NCBI RefSeq assembly: GCF_029871235.1 | Contig: NZ_SSOM01000073.1 | Span: 430,011 to 494,010, forward strand | Length of the DNA: 64,000 nt | Source of the DNA: Pseudomonas sp. BN411 | GTDB lineage: Bacteria; Pseudomonadota; Gammaproteobacteria; Pseudomonadales; Pseudomonadaceae | Direction of reading: 5' to 3' | Shown here: piece after piece, positions 22,315 to 34,144 of the stretch | Layout of the letters: the number at the start of each line of letters is the position of its first letter | Position numbering within the stretch: position 1 is the stretch's first letter | Translations under genes and position numbers: made by a program | The notes under the pieces: generated by a model | What the model saw: only the letters and a program-made list of their open reading frames with translations | Database searches by the model: none | What the model was told of the DNA's origin: nothing

Positions 22315-23289
22315 TCAGGCCAGCGACTTGTAGATGTTGAAGGCGCTGATCAGGGTGATCAGGCAGCCGACGATGATCAATAGGGTGCGCGGCGACAGCT
22401 TCTTGCACAGCAGGGCGGCAAGGGGCGCCGCGAAGAGGCCACCGAATACCAGGCCGGCAACCATCTTCCAGGTGTCCGGGGCGCCGGCCAGGAGGATGAA
22501 GGAGGTGGCGCTGGAGATGGTCAGGAAGAACTCCGCGAAGTTCACCGAACCGATGGTGGTGCGCGGATCGGTACCGGAGCCGATCAGGCTGCTGGTGACC
22601 ACCGGCCCCCAGCCACCACCGCCTGCCGCATCGACGAAGCCACCGAACAGCGCCAGCTTGGCTACGTGCTTCGGTGCCTTGCGCTTGGCGATGTGACGAT
22701 AGGCCTTGCTCAGGATGTACAGGCCCATCAGCAGCAGGTAGGCGGAAATGAAGGGCTTGAGTGCCGCGCCGTCGAACTGGGTGATCAGCACTGCACCCAG
22801 TACGGCGCCGATGATGCCCGGCAGCAAGAGGCGCAGGAACAGGGACTTGTTGACGTTGCCCAGCTTCACATGGGAGATGCCGGACAGGCCGGTGGTGAAG
22901 ACTTCGGCGATGTGTACGCTGGCGCTGGCCGCGGCGGGAGAGGCGCCGGTGGTGAGCAGGAAGGTGGTGGCGGTGATGCCATAGGCCATGCCCAGGGCGC
23001 CGTCGATGACCTGGGCGAAGAAGCCTACCGCGACCGCGCTCCAGAAGCCCTTGCTGGTCAGTGCGTTCTCGATGATTTCGAGGCCGCTGTTGCCGCCGTT
23101 ATCGAAGAACAGGCGCCAGGCGAGGAAGCTGAGCAAGCCGACCAGAATGAGGATCGCCGCCCACATCGCAGCCCGCAGAACCGGGTGGTCGTCAGGATGG
23201 GAAACGAAATCTTCGACTGGCGGGATCCCCAGCGCTTCGTGTTCGGTGTTGATCGAACTCTGGCTGAGGTCGAGGTCGCGAATCTTCAT
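22315..23289 (-). CDS. TauE/SafE-family membrane permease
   Basis: Inner-membrane protein of 324 residues. A cytoplasmic N-terminus of about 35 residues is followed by eight or so hydrophobic helices in two repeats. The conserved GFVDAAGGGGWGPVVTSSL segment is near residue 220 and the paired GFFAQVIDGALGMAYGI near 88. Family members export sulfite or sulfonate-derived anions. Its position just before metY fits sulfur metabolism, but the substrate is inferred. The ribosome site ahead of the ATG at 23289 is weak. Confidence 0.85.
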   Translation of the reverse strand: MKIRDLDLSQSSINTEHEALGIPPVEDFVSHPDDHPVLRAAMWAAILILVGLLSFLAWRLFFDNGGNSGLEIIENALTSKGFWSAVAVGFFAQVIDGALGMAYGITATTFLLTTGASPAAASASVHIAEVFTTGLSGISHVKLGNVNKSLFLRLLLPGIIGAVLGAVLITQFDGAALKPFISAYLLLMGLYILSKAYRHIAKRKAPKHVAKLALFGGFVDAAGGGGWGPVVTSSLIGSGTDPRTTIGSVNFAEFFLTISSATSFILLAGAPDTWKMVAGLVFGGLFAAPLAALLCKKLSPRTLLIIVGCLITLISAFNIYKSLA

Positions 23290-23539
23290 GCGGGCACAGC
23301 GCCTGACAGTGGGTGGTAGAACAGGCTGGAATAAGCAGGGGGCCGAAGATAATTCGCTTTTCTTAGAGAGTCTAAGAAGATTTGTGCAGGTTTATATTCC
23401 ATTTCGTGCGTACGGGCCTTTGCAGTCGGCTGGCGTTCACTCGACGTGGCTGTACCTCCCAGTTGCCTTGTAACTGTATTCCCGACCTGCGGTGGGCCTG
23501 GACTAGGCTGGTGTTTTCCATTTCACGGAGAGGGTTGTC

Positions 23540-24235
23540 ATGCGCATGCTGGGTGTACTGGGTGGGATGAGCTGGGAGTCGACCGTAACCTATTACCAGT
23601 TGCTCAATCGCGGCGTGCGCGATCGCCTGGGCGGGCTGCACTCCGCGCCGTTATTGCTGCATTCGGTGGACTTCGCGCCGATCGCTGCCCAGCAGAAGGC
23701 CGGCGAATGGGAGGCTGCGGGCCAGGTGCTGGCCGAGGCTGCCAGGGGGCTCGAGAGTGCCGGTGCCACGGCACTGCTGCTGGCGACCAACACCATGCAC
23801 AAGGTGGCGGCGGCCATCGAGCAGGCTGTGGATATCCCGCTCCTGCACATTGGCGATGCCGTCGGCCAGGCGCTGCAGGGGCAAGGGGTCGAGCGCGCGG
23901 CGCTGCTCGGTACCCGCTTCACCATGCAGGAGGCCTTCTATCGCGAGCGCCTGGGCCAGCGCTACGGCATTGAAGTGCTGGTGCCGGATGCCCAGGCCAT
24001 CAGCGAAATCGACCGGGTCATCTTCCAGGAACTGTGCGTCGGCCAGTTCCTGCCCGATGCCCGCGCCTTCTACCTCGACCAGCTGGCGCAGCTAAAGGCG
24101 CAGGGTGCGCAGGCGGCGGTACTTGGTTGCACCGAGATCGGGCTGCTGCTGGAAGGCTGCGAATCGCCGCTACCGCTGGTGGACAGCGGCGAGCGGCATG
24201 TTGCGATGGGCCTGGACTGGATGCTGGGCAGTTAG
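23540..24235 (+). CDS. Aspartate/glutamate racemase-family protein lacking the first catalytic Cys
   Basis: 231 residues of the Asp/Glu racemase family, closest in pattern to YgeA: the N-terminus GVLGGMSWESTVTYYQ, then TNTMHK near residue 83, and GCTEIGLLL near residue 195. Family racemases use two cysteines. Here the second (GCTE) is kept, but the residue usually Cys before TNTMHK is alanine (ALLLATNTMHK, codon GCG). The start is ATG at 23540; ATG at 23546 is also possible. Two-way racemisation is therefore doubtful. It stands alone between divergent and convergent neighbours. Confidence 0.85.
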   Translation: MRMLGVLGGMSWESTVTYYQLLNRGVRDRLGGLHSAPLLLHSVDFAPIAAQQKAGEWEAAGQVLAEAARGLESAGATALLLATNTMHKVAAAIEQAVDIPLLHIGDAVGQALQGQGVERAALLGTRFTMQEAFYRERLGQRYGIEVLVPDAQAISEIDRVIFQELCVGQFLPDARAFYLDQLAQLKAQGAQAAVLGCTEIGLLLEGCESPLPLVDSGERHVAMGLDWMLGS

Positions 24236-24244
24236 CCTTACTTC

Positions 24245-24300
24245 GTAGGAGCCAGCTTGCTGGCGAAGAAACCGCTGTTCGCTAGCAAGCTAGCTCCTAC
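24245..24300. repeat. REP doublet (REPIN-like)
   Basis: Two inverted copies of a 23-base REP unit (GTAGGAGC plus GCCAGC-TT-GCTGGC) face each other across ten bases and match at 21 of 23 positions. Each unit is itself a palindrome. The doublet fills the gap between the convergent racemase and selO genes and may also end transcription. This is a well-known type of element in Pseudomonas. Confidence 0.85.
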
Positions 24301-24312
24301 AGGGATGGCGGC

Positions 24313-25785
<1,473 letters not shown>

Positions 25786-25826
25786 TCATGCCGCCAGTGC
25801 GTTCGGAAGAACCTGGGTGGCGTGGC

Positions 25827-28800
25827 TCATCGGGACTCCGGAACCGGCACCTTGTCCTTGACCGGTATCGATACGGCTTCGACTTCGTCCTCGGCGTGCT
25901 TCTCGATCTTGCGGGTAAGGGTAACGTCCATCTTCGGCGTGCTGGAGGTGTTGATATCGTGCTCCTTGAACAACTGGTCGATGCGCCGGTTCAGTTCGTC
26001 GGTCGCCAGGCCGCGGTCGCCCAGTTCGCGCACGTAGATCTTCAGCTCATGCTCCAGGGCGCTGGCGCCGTAGGTCTTCAGCTGTACGGTGGGTGCCGGG
26101 TCGCGCAGCACGCGCGAGTTTTCCATGGTGGCCTGCAAGAGCAGCTTGCGCACCAGTTCCAGGTCGAGATCGGAGCTGCGGTTGACGTTGTACACCAGCA
26201 CGATGCGGGTGACGGTGTCGGTCAGGGTCCAGTTGATCAACTGGCTGGTGAGGAAGGTCTGGTTCGGTACGATCACTTCCTTGCGGTCGCTGTCGGTGAT
26301 GTGCGTAGCGCGGATGCGGATGCGGTTTACCGTGCCGGTGACGGTGCCGATGGTCACCAGGTCGCCGATGCGCACCGGGCGCTCGAACAGCAGGATCAGG
26401 CCGGAAATGAAGTTGGCGAAGATCGCCTGCATGCCGAAGCCGATACCTACCGAGAGCGCGGCCACCAGCCATTGCAGCTTGTCCCAGCTGACCCCGAGGG
26501 TGGACAGCGCGCTGACGAAACCGATGCCGGCAATGGCGTACGACAGCAGGGTGGTGGTGGCGTAGGCGCTGCCCTGGGCCAGCTTGAGCCGCGACAGCAC
26601 CAGCACTTCCAGCAGGCCCGGCAGGTTTCGCGCGAGTGCCGTGGTGATGCCGGCGATGATCAGCGCACCGAGCACATCCAGCATGCTGATGGGGACCAGG
26701 GTGGTCGCGTCGCCGGTACCCGTGGAGTACTGGTAGAGGGTCACTTGGTCGAGGTAGGCGAACACGCTGATCAGGTCAGCCCAGACCAGGTACAGGCACG
26801 CGAGGAACACACCCAGCAGGGCGAGGCGGATCAGGCGCAGCGACTGCTGGTTGACCTTCTCGATGTCGAGTGCAGGCTCTTCCACCACCACTTCCTCGCC
26901 CTCGGCATTCTCCTTGGTCTGTGCCTGGCGTTTGGCGAGCACCCGCTGGTAGGCCAGGCGCCGTGCGGCCACGGCCAAGCCGCGGACGAAGGTGGCTTCC
27001 ACCACTAGCAGCAGGATCAGCAAGTAGAGCGTGGTGATCAGGCGGTCGGTGAGCTTGAGGGAGGTGTAGTAATAGCCGAAGCCCACCGCCACGATCAGCG
27101 CCAGGGGCAGCAGGGTGAAGGCGACGCCGATCAGCAGGCGGAACGGCGAGGTCTGCTCGCGCATCGGTTCGGCCAGCAGCAGGTTGCTCAGCACGAGGGT
27201 CATCAGGACATAGCAGCTCAGCACCACGATTACGCCGATGATGTCGTCGGCCAGCGCGGCGGGCTGGTGCTCGGCCACGGTGACGATGGCCACCAGCGCC
27301 ATGACCACGCCGCCGAGGCGGCGGATCTGGCCACGCAGGAAGGCGACCTGCGGGCGATCCCAGTGGAAGTGCAATTCGGCGATGCCGCCCGGGGCGAGGA
27401 TGCGATAGAGGGTGTAGAACACCATCCAGGCCTGGGCCATCTCCATCAGGGCTGCACCGAGCGTGGCGTTCTGGCCGCGTGCATCGATCTGCAGGGCAAG
27501 GCCGCAAAGCATCAGGAACAGGCTGACGGGCAGGGCCAGCAACACGGTGAGGAACAGGGCCACGGGCGTGTGCACCTGGCTGTCACGCTTGAAGTGGCCG
27601 ACGTCCTGGTTGATCTCGTTGAGCCTGGTGTAGATGTAGCGGCGCTTCCACAGCAGACCGCCGATCAACAGCAGCAGCGGCAGGAACAGCCAGGGTCGGT
27701 TCGCAAGGCCTTCGCCCAGTTCGCGGACGCCCGCCCCCCAGGGCATTTCGGCCAGTTGGCGCTCCAGCATGTGCGGGGCGGACCTCAGCCAGTTGAAGTC
27801 CAGCGGCTTGTTGCTGGGAATCCAGAACATCTGCTCGTCGAGGGTGTTGCGCAGGGTCCGGGAAGTTTCCTGCAACTGCTTCTGGTTGAGCTGCAGGGTG
27901 ATGGATTCGTTGAGCAGGTTGTTCAGTTCACGGCTCAGGCGATCGAGCAGTTCGCTGCGGGTGCTGATCAGGTCCGTAAGCGTGGTGCGCAGTTCCGGGG
28001 TGACCTGCTCCGGTGGCTGGTCGGCAAGCAGGCCCTCGACGTAGGCATCAGGATTGCCCAGTTTGTCGCGCTGCTGGTTCAACTCGAACTGGTAGAGGCG
28101 GATGTCGGCGATTTCGTCGGCCAGGTTCTTGTCCAGATGCAGTTGCGGCAGCGCCTGCTTCTGTTGGTAGAGGATCTTGGCCAGCAGCAGGCTGCCCTTG
28201 AGCACGCTGATCTGCTCCTCCAGGGCCTGGTCGGCCTGGCTGAGGCTATCCAGCTGCTGGCGGGTCTGCAGGTTCTGCCCGGTCAGTTCGTTGAGGCGGT
28301 CGGTGGAACGCAGCAGGTAGTCGGACATCTTCAGGTTGATGGCGCTTTCCTTCGCCACCAGGCTGTCCGGCGTGGTCTGATCGGCGTCGCGGGAGAGTTC
28401 GGCGACTGTCTGTTCCGAGCTTTCCCGACGCATCTCGTTGATCAGCGACTGCAGGTCCAGGGTTTCCTGCTCCAGGCGGCGGATGCGCTCCACGAGCAGG
28501 TCGCGGCGACTGTTGCCGAGGTCTTGCAGCAGGCTGTTGCCGGCCAGTTCCTCGCGGCGCAACTCGGTCTGGGCGGCGAGGGCGGTCTGCTCGGCGGTGA
28601 GCAGGGCACGCTGCTCTTCGCTGATGGCCTTGCCGCTGTCCTTGCCGGTCTTGAGGATGGCGTTGATCTGCTGGATGCGGGTCTGGTTGGCGCTGATCTC
28701 GGCCTGGGCCCGCTCCGGACGGGTCTGGGAGGTGATGATCAGGCTGTTGGCGTCGGCCAGCGACTTCTGGCGCTCGGCCAGTTCGTTGCTGCGCTCATCC

Positions 28801-29165
28801 AGCAGCTTTTCCAATTGCGTGAGTTCGGATTTGCCGTAGCGCTCCTTCACCGGTACCGGCGGGCTGGTCTTCAGCCGTGCCAGTTCTCGCTGGGCTTCGC
28901 CGACCAGGCGCGGCGCATCGCTCAGCTGGCGCTTGAGCGCGGCGAGGCTCTTCTCGCTTTCCTGCTGGTTGGCGACGAAGGTCTGGGTCTGTTCGTCGAT
29001 CGGCGGCTTGGCCTGGGCCTCGCCTTCGGCGGGCTTGCTATCGGCTGGAGCGGCGGCCGGCTTGGGAACGCCGATGCCGGTGGCAGGGGCGGCCTGCAGG
29101 TAGGCCGGGGTCAGGCAGAGGCCCAGCAGGGTGGCGGCAATAAAGGTGCGCAAGGAAGCAATCAT
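25827..29165 (-). CDS. mscK: MscK-type mechanosensitive channel
   Basis: Large inner-membrane channel that opens under membrane tension to release solutes. ATG at 29165 gives 1112 residues with a signal peptide (LLGLCLTPAYLQA). A TTG eight codons upstream is also open. A long periplasmic domain rich in coiled coils (about 50-480) is followed by some eleven membrane helices and a C-terminal MscS core from about residue 870 (LSVGIGFGMQAIFANFISGL, then FERPVRIGDLVTIG). E. coli MscK has a similar length and plan. It lies on the same strand as selO, 53 bases upstream of it. The symbol rests on architecture. Confidence 0.87.
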   Translation of the reverse strand: MIASLRTFIAATLLGLCLTPAYLQAAPATGIGVPKPAAAPADSKPAEGEAQAKPPIDEQTQTFVANQQESEKSLAALKRQLSDAPRLVGEAQRELARLKTSPPVPVKERYGKSELTQLEKLLDERSNELAERQKSLADANSLIITSQTRPERAQAEISANQTRIQQINAILKTGKDSGKAISEEQRALLTAEQTALAAQTELRREELAGNSLLQDLGNSRRDLLVERIRRLEQETLDLQSLINEMRRESSEQTVAELSRDADQTTPDSLVAKESAINLKMSDYLLRSTDRLNELTGQNLQTRQQLDSLSQADQALEEQISVLKGSLLLAKILYQQKQALPQLHLDKNLADEIADIRLYQFELNQQRDKLGNPDAYVEGLLADQPPEQVTPELRTTLTDLISTRSELLDRLSRELNNLLNESITLQLNQKQLQETSRTLRNTLDEQMFWIPSNKPLDFNWLRSAPHMLERQLAEMPWGAGVRELGEGLANRPWLFLPLLLLIGGLLWKRRYIYTRLNEINQDVGHFKRDSQVHTPVALFLTVLLALPVSLFLMLCGLALQIDARGQNATLGAALMEMAQAWMVFYTLYRILAPGGIAELHFHWDRPQVAFLRGQIRRLGGVVMALVAIVTVAEHQPAALADDIIGVIVVLSCYVLMTLVLSNLLLAEPMREQTSPFRLLIGVAFTLLPLALIVAVGFGYYYTSLKLTDRLITTLYLLILLLVVEATFVRGLAVAARRLAYQRVLAKRQAQTKENAEGEEVVVEEPALDIEKVNQQSLRLIRLALLGVFLACLYLVWADLISVFAYLDQVTLYQYSTGTGDATTLVPISMLDVLGALIIAGITTALARNLPGLLEVLVLSRLKLAQGSAYATTTLLSYAIAGIGFVSALSTLGVSWDKLQWLVAALSVGIGFGMQAIFANFISGLILLFERPVRIGDLVTIGTVTGTVNRIRIRATHITDSDRKEVIVPNQTFLTSQLINWTLTDTVTRIVLVYNVNRSSDLDLELVRKLLLQATMENSRVLRDPAPTVQLKTYGASALEHELKIYVRELGDRGLATDELNRRIDQLFKEHDINTSSTPKMDVTLTRKIEKHAEDEVEAVSIPVKDKVPVPESR

Positions 29166-29252
29166 CGCGATCGGGCAGCTCGGGTTCAAATGCGGCTAAT
29201 GATATGCCACGGCGGCCTTTGCGGGGCTGCCGGGCACGAGCGGTTGTGATCC

Positions 29253-29274
29253 GGGTTCGCGCATTGGCGAACCC
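29253..29274. other. Short perfect hairpin downstream of the antiporter gene
   Basis: An 8-base perfect inverted repeat, GGGTTCGC with a six-base loop and its complement, lies between the antiporter stop and the mscK start. There is no T-run, so termination is unproven. Confidence 0.3.
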
Positions 29275-29330
29275 CTGGTTTCCATGGCGGGGGCCTGAAG
29301 GGCCGGGAGGGCCGTCGTAGACGGGTTTCC

Positions 29331-31073
29331 CTAGAGGAACAACCCCGGGCGGCCCTGACCTTCGGGGAATTTGACGCCCACCTTGCGCACCTTGTTCCCC
29401 TCCATCAGAGCAACGGTCCAGGTCAGGCCGTTCCACTCCACCTGGTCGCCCACTACCGGTTCGCCACCGATTTCGTGGGCAATGAAGCGGCCGAGGGGCT
29501 GATGGCCGTCCTGCTCGCCGAGCTTCAGGCCATAGAGCGACGCCACGGCGGACAGCTGGGCATCGCCTTCCAGCACGAAATCGCCGAAGAAGCGCAGGTC
29601 CAGACCGCGTTGCGGTGCCTGGCTGAACAGTTTGCCCAGGGCCGGGAGGTCATGTTCATGGCCGACCACGCAGAGGATGTCGCCGGCTTCCAGGGTGGTA
29701 CTGCCCGAGGGGTGCAGCAATTCCCGGCCACGGAACAGTGCCGCGATACGGGTTCCTTCCGGCATCTTCAGCTCGCGCAGGGCGGCGCCGATGCACCACT
29801 TTTCGGCGCCCAGGCGGTAAACGAACAGCTCCCACTCGCTGGTGGGGTGCACTTCCAGGCCTGCGCGGGAGATGGGAGCGGGCTCGGGCGGTACGGTGAC
29901 GCGCAGCAACTTCGCGGCCCAGGGCAGGCTGGTGCCTTGCAGCACCAGGGACACCAGCACGATGAAGAAGGCCACGTTGAAGAACAGCTGGGCGTTGGGC
30001 AGTCCGGCCATCAGCGGGAATACCGCGAGAATGATGGGCACCGCGCCGCGTAGGCCGACCCAGGCGATGAAGGCCTTTTCGCGGTCATGGAAGGCGCGGA
30101 ATGGCGCGAGGCCAAGGAAGATCGACAGCGGTCGGGCAATCACGATCATCCACAGCGCCAGGCCCAGGGCCGGGAGGATGATCGGGAAGAGCTCATGGGG
30201 CGTCACCAGCAGGCCCAGCACCAGGAACATGCCGATCTGCGCCAGCCAAGTCAGGCCGTCGAGCATGTGCAGGATGCCGTGGCGGGAACGGATGGGTCGA
30301 TTGCCGAGGAACAGGCCGAACAGATAGACGGCGAGGATGCCGCTGCCGTGCACGGCGTTGGTCAGGGCGAATATCAGCAGGCCGCCGGCCACCACCAGCA
30401 GGGGGTACAGGCCGTTGGCCAGGGTCAGGCGGTTGATCAGTTGCAGCATCAGCCAGCCGCCGGCGAAGCCCATCAGGGTGCCGACGCCGAACTGCTGGAT
30501 GATGTGGACGACGAAGCTCCAGCTGAAGCCGGACTGGCCGGTAGCGAGCATCTCGATCAGGGTTACCGTGAGGAACACGGCCATGGGGTCGTTGCTGCCC
30601 GACTCGATTTCCAGGGTGGCACTGACCCGTTCGTTGAGACCGCGTCCGCCGAGCAGGCTGAACACCGCCGCCGCGTCGGTGGACCCGACGATGGCGCCGA
30701 TCAACAAGCCTTCCAGGGTGCTCAGGTTGAACAGCCAGGCGGCTGCTACGCCGGTCAGCCCAGCGGTGACCAGCACCCCGATGGTGGCCAGGGACAACGA
30801 CGGCCAGAGCGCCACGCGGAAGGTCGCCGCGCGGGTACGCATGCCGCCGTCGAGCAGGATGATCGCCAGCGCCAGGTTGCCCACCAGGTAGGCTTGGGAA
30901 TAGTTGTTGAAGACGATACCGCCGGGGCCATCGCTGCCGGCGAGCATGCCGACGACGAGGAAGACCACCAGGATGGGGACACCGAAGCGCGATCCGAAGG
31001 CACTGACCAGGATGCTCATGCCTACCAGCACCGCGCCGATCAGGAACAGGCTATTGACGGTGGCGGCATCCAC
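29331..31073 (-). CDS. nhaP2: NhaP2/CvrA-type K+(Na+)/H+ antiporter
   Basis: 580-residue inner-membrane exchanger. A CPA1-type core of about twelve helices (residues 1-395) carries the conserved [12 protein letters not shown] and [13 protein letters not shown] motifs with their acidic ion-binding residues. A cytoplasmic RCK_C/TrkA-C domain (about 410-485) and a CorC/HlyC-like C-terminal domain follow. The start is GTG at 31073 with AAGGAG seven bases upstream. Family members move potassium or sodium out for protons. The preferred ion cannot be read from the sequence. Confidence 0.9.
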   Translation of the reverse strand: MDAATVNSLFLIGAVLVGMSILVSAFGSRFGVPILVVFLVVGMLAGSDGPGGIVFNNYSQAYLVGNLALAIILLDGGMRTRAATFRVALWPSLSLATIGVLVTAGLTGVAAAWLFNLSTLEGLLIGAIVGSTDAAAVFSLLGGRGLNERVSATLEIESGSNDPMAVFLTVTLIEMLATGQSGFSWSFVVHIIQQFGVGTLMGFAGGWLMLQLINRLTLANGLYPLLVVAGGLLIFALTNAVHGSGILAVYLFGLFLGNRPIRSRHGILHMLDGLTWLAQIGMFLVLGLLVTPHELFPIILPALGLALWMIVIARPLSIFLGLAPFRAFHDREKAFIAWVGLRGAVPIILAVFPLMAGLPNAQLFFNVAFFIVLVSLVLQGTSLPWAAKLLRVTVPPEPAPISRAGLEVHPTSEWELFVYRLGAEKWCIGAALRELKMPEGTRIAALFRGRELLHPSGSTTLEAGDILCVVGHEHDLPALGKLFSQAPQRGLDLRFFGDFVLEGDAQLSAVASLYGLKLGEQDGHQPLGRFIAHEIGGEPVVGDQVEWNGLTWTVALMEGNKVRKVGVKFPEGQGRPGLFL

Positions 31074-31296
31074 TGGCGGCTCCTTGCATTAGGGGGGATG
31101 GACTACGGGACATGCAGGGGGCGCATGCCGAGGAATTCTAACCTGCCGGTGGCAAGGCTCTGCAAGATTTCATGCAGGGTTCTTGCCAGCATCGGGAAGC
31201 CGTTGGGCAGGCGAGCTGGTTGGAGGTTCCGGAGCGGGGGGAAATGCGGATGAAGAAGCGACTGATGGCGTTCAGGGCGCTGTTATCGGACACCAT

Positions 31297-31322
31297 AAAA
31301 AAGCCCCGCATGTGCGCGGGGC
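31297..31322 (-). terminator. Intrinsic terminator of the acyl-CoA dehydrogenase gene
   Basis: Read on the minus strand, a GC-rich hairpin (GCCCCGC against GCGGGGC) is followed directly by TTTTTT, 22 bases past the gene stop. The remaining roughly 220 bases before the antiporter gene show no other clear structure. Confidence 0.88.
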
Positions 31323-31343
31323 GTGAAGAACCCTCGAAAAGGG

Positions 31344-33146
31344 CTAGAACCAGTTGTCCTGCATGGCCAGGCAGGTGTCGTCGCGGGCTTCCAGCAGTGC
31401 CAGATCGTGGTGGCAGCCGGGCACTTCCCAGGTGAGGAAGTAGCGCGCGGCCTGCAGCTTGCCGCGATAGAAGTCGGCGTCGGCAGCGTTTCCACGGGCC
31501 AGGCCCTGTTCCGCGCGGATCGCCTGTTCCAGCCAGCGCCAGCCAATCACGGTATGGCCGAAGACCTTCAGGTACAGCGCCGAGTTGGCCAGCGCCTCGT
31601 TGACCTTGCCCTGCATCAGGTCACCGAGCAGGGCCAGGGTGACATTGGAAAGTCGTGCAGCCAGGTGTTCCAACGGCTGGCGCAGGGCGTTCAGTGACTC
31701 GTACGCCGCGGCGCGCTCGCAGCATTCATTGATCAGACGGGTCAGTTGCTTGAGGCCTGCCCCCTTGTTCTGCGTGAGCTTGCGGCCCAGCAGGTCGAGC
31801 GACTGGATGCCGTGGGTGCCTTCGTGGATCGGGTTCAGGCGGTTGTCGCGGTAGTACTGCTCCACCGGGTATTCACGGGTGTAGCCGTGGCCGCCGAGGA
31901 TCTGGATCGCCAGTTCGTTGGCCTTGAGGCAGAACTCCGAGGGCCAGGATTTGACGATCGGGGTGAGCAGGTCGAGCAGTTCGTGGGCCTGCTGGCGCTG
32001 CTCCTCGGTGGCCAGCGTCTGGGTGTCATCGAACAGACGCGCGGAGTAGAGGCCGAGGTCGAAGGCGCCTTCCACGTAGGCCTTCTGGGTCAGCAGCATG
32101 CGGCGTACGTCGGCGTGCTGGATGATCGACACCTGGGGCGCGGTCGGGTCCTTGCCGTCTGGCAGGCGGCCTTGGGGCCGCTCGCGGGCGTACTCCAGGG
32201 AATAGAGGTAGCCGGCGTAGCCGAGCATCACCGCGCCCATGCCGACGCCGATGCGCGCCTCGTTCATCATCTGGAACATGTAGGACAGGCCGGCGTGGGG
32301 CTTGCCTACCAGGTAGCCGACGCAGTCGCCGTTATCGCCGAAGTTCAGCGCGGTAGAGGTGGTGCCGCGATAGCCCATCTTGTGGAACAGGCCAGCCAGG
32401 ATCACGTCATTGCGTTTGCCGAGGGAGCCATCGTCGTTGACCAGGAACTTGGGCACGATGAACAGCGAAATACCCTTCACCCCGGGCGGTGCGTCCGGCA
32501 GCTTGGCCAGCACCATGTGCACGATGTTTTCCGACAGCGGGTGGTCGCCGCCGGAGATGAAGATCTTGTTGCCCTTGATGCGGTAGGTGCCGTCGGCGGC
32601 CGGTTCGGCGCGGGTGCGGATATCCGACAGGGACGAGCCAGCGTGGGGTTCGGTGAGGGCCATGGTGCCGAAGAAGTGGCCGTCGATCATCGGCTGCAGG
32701 AAGCGCTGCTTCTGTTCCTCGCTGCCGAAGCTCTCGATCAGGTTGGCCGCGCCCATGGTGAGGAAGGGGTAGGCCGAGCTGCCGACGTTGGCGGACTGGA
32801 AGTGCGCGAAGCAGGCCTGGGACAGCAGCGTCGGCAGCTGCATGCCGCCTTGTTCGAAGCTGCGAGTGGCATTGAGGAAACCGGCTTCGAGGAAAGCGTC
32901 GACAGCTGGCTTCACTTCCGGGATCAGGGTGGCGGCGCCATCCACGTACTCCGGTTCCTCCTCGTCGCCCTTGCGATTATGCGGGGCGAAGAACTTCTCG
33001 GCGATGCTGCGGGCGGTGCCCAGGGCGGCGTCGAAGGTTTCGCGGTTGTGCTCGGCGAAACGCTCGCGCTGGGTCAGGGCTTCGGCGTCCAGCACTTCGT
33101 AGAGCTCGAAGGCAAGGTTGCGGGAACTGAGCAGGGTCTCGGACAT
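31344..33146 (-). CDS. Acyl-CoA dehydrogenase, long (600-residue) type
   Basis: Flavoprotein that oxidises an acyl-CoA to the 2-enoyl-CoA. It has a full ACAD plan: N-terminal helical domain, beta domain with [14 protein letters not shown] near residue 170, and C-terminal helical domain with [22 protein letters not shown] near 445. The last of these holds the likely catalytic glutamate. An extra C-terminal domain brings it to 600 residues, as in the subfamily shared by many pseudomonads. Chain-length preference is unknown. GGAGAG precedes the ATG at 33146, and the gene is monocistronic, ending at a clear terminator. Confidence 0.9.
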   Translation of the reverse strand: MSETLLSSRNLAFELYEVLDAEALTQRERFAEHNRETFDAALGTARSIAEKFFAPHNRKGDEEEPEYVDGAATLIPEVKPAVDAFLEAGFLNATRSFEQGGMQLPTLLSQACFAHFQSANVGSSAYPFLTMGAANLIESFGSEEQKQRFLQPMIDGHFFGTMALTEPHAGSSLSDIRTRAEPAADGTYRIKGNKIFISGGDHPLSENIVHMVLAKLPDAPPGVKGISLFIVPKFLVNDDGSLGKRNDVILAGLFHKMGYRGTTSTALNFGDNGDCVGYLVGKPHAGLSYMFQMMNEARIGVGMGAVMLGYAGYLYSLEYARERPQGRLPDGKDPTAPQVSIIQHADVRRMLLTQKAYVEGAFDLGLYSARLFDDTQTLATEEQRQQAHELLDLLTPIVKSWPSEFCLKANELAIQILGGHGYTREYPVEQYYRDNRLNPIHEGTHGIQSLDLLGRKLTQNKGAGLKQLTRLINECCERAAAYESLNALRQPLEHLAARLSNVTLALLGDLMQGKVNEALANSALYLKVFGHTVIGWRWLEQAIRAEQGLARGNAADADFYRGKLQAARYFLTWEVPGCHHDLALLEARDDTCLAMQDNWF

Positions 33147-33282
33147 GATGGCTCTCCGGTAGGATCAGCCGAGTCTAGATCGGTGAATTAAGGGTGCCTA
33201 GCAACATCCATGAGCGTGATAAAGCCGGTGAAGCCGTGGTGAACCCGGGACTGGTAGAATGCGCGCCTTGCGAGGACTCCCC

Positions 33283-34122
33283 ATGAACTACCGCCATGCC
33301 TTCCACGCCGGCAACCATGCCGACGTGCTCAAACACTTCACCCTGGCCCGCCTGATCGCACTGCTGTCGCGCAAGGAGGCCCCGTTCTCCTACCTGGACA
33401 GCCATGCCGGCGTCGGCCTCTACGACCTCCTGGGTGACCAGGCCAGTCGCACCGACGAATGGCGCGAAGGCATCGGCCGCCTATGGGATCTGCCCGACCT
33501 GCCAGCGCCCATGGCGGACTACCTGAAGGTCATCCGCGAGCTGAACCCGGACGGCAGCCTGCGCTACTACCCCGGTTCGCCTGAGCTGGCCCGGCGCCTG
33601 ACGCGTCCGCAGGACCGGCTGCAGCTGAACGAAAAGCACCCAGAAGATGGCCAGCTGCTGAAAGACAACATGGCCGGTGATCGCCGCGTGGCCGTGCACC
33701 TGGGCGAGGGCTGGCACATCGCGCGGGCGCTGCTGCCGGTGGCGGAAAAGCGCGCGCTGATGCTGATCGACCCGCCGTTCGAGAAGGCCGACGAACTGGA
33801 GCGCTGCGTCACTTCCCTGGGCGAAGCCATTGGCCGCATGCGCCAGACGGTGGTCGTCATCTGGTATCCGATCAAGGACCAGCGTCAGCTCCGGCGCTTC
33901 TACCAGGGGTTGCAGGCCAGCGGTGCACCCAAACTGCTGCGCGTGGAACTGCGGGTGCATGCGGCTGACACTGCCGACTCCGGCTTGAACGGTTCCGGGC
34001 TGGTCATCGCCAACCCGCCGTGGGGCATCGAGGACGAGCTGCGCCAGACCCTGCCCTGGCTCTCCGAGCACCTGGCGCAGAGCAAGGGCGGCTGGCAGCT
34101 GGATTGGCTGATCGAAGAGTGA
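33283..34122 (+). CDS. rlmJ: 23S rRNA (adenine-2030-N6)-methyltransferase
   Basis: SAM-dependent enzyme that methylates A2030 of 23S rRNA (family YhiR/RlmJ, also linked to use of external DNA as nutrient in E. coli). It has 279 residues. The N-terminal MNYRHAFHAGNHADVLKH is diagnostic. The catalytic DPPFE motif (LMLIDPPFE) lies near residue 165. The open frame begins at 33259, but ATG at 33283 with GAGGAC upstream gives the family N-terminus. It converges on the HD-GYP gene, with 22 bases between stops. Confidence 0.95.
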   Translation: MNYRHAFHAGNHADVLKHFTLARLIALLSRKEAPFSYLDSHAGVGLYDLLGDQASRTDEWREGIGRLWDLPDLPAPMADYLKVIRELNPDGSLRYYPGSPELARRLTRPQDRLQLNEKHPEDGQLLKDNMAGDRRVAVHLGEGWHIARALLPVAEKRALMLIDPPFEKADELERCVTSLGEAIGRMRQTVVVIWYPIKDQRQLRRFYQGLQASGAPKLLRVELRVHAADTADSGLNGSGLVIANPPWGIEDELRQTLPWLSEHLAQSKGGWQLDWLIEE

Positions 34123-34144
34123 AGGGAACAGGCCGCAGGTGATA

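Noticed and set aside
27267-29249. A 660-residue plus-strand open frame opposite mscK
   Set aside because: Low-complexity Gln/Leu-rich translation expected from the complement of the coiled-coil coding region; mscK is clear on the minus strand.
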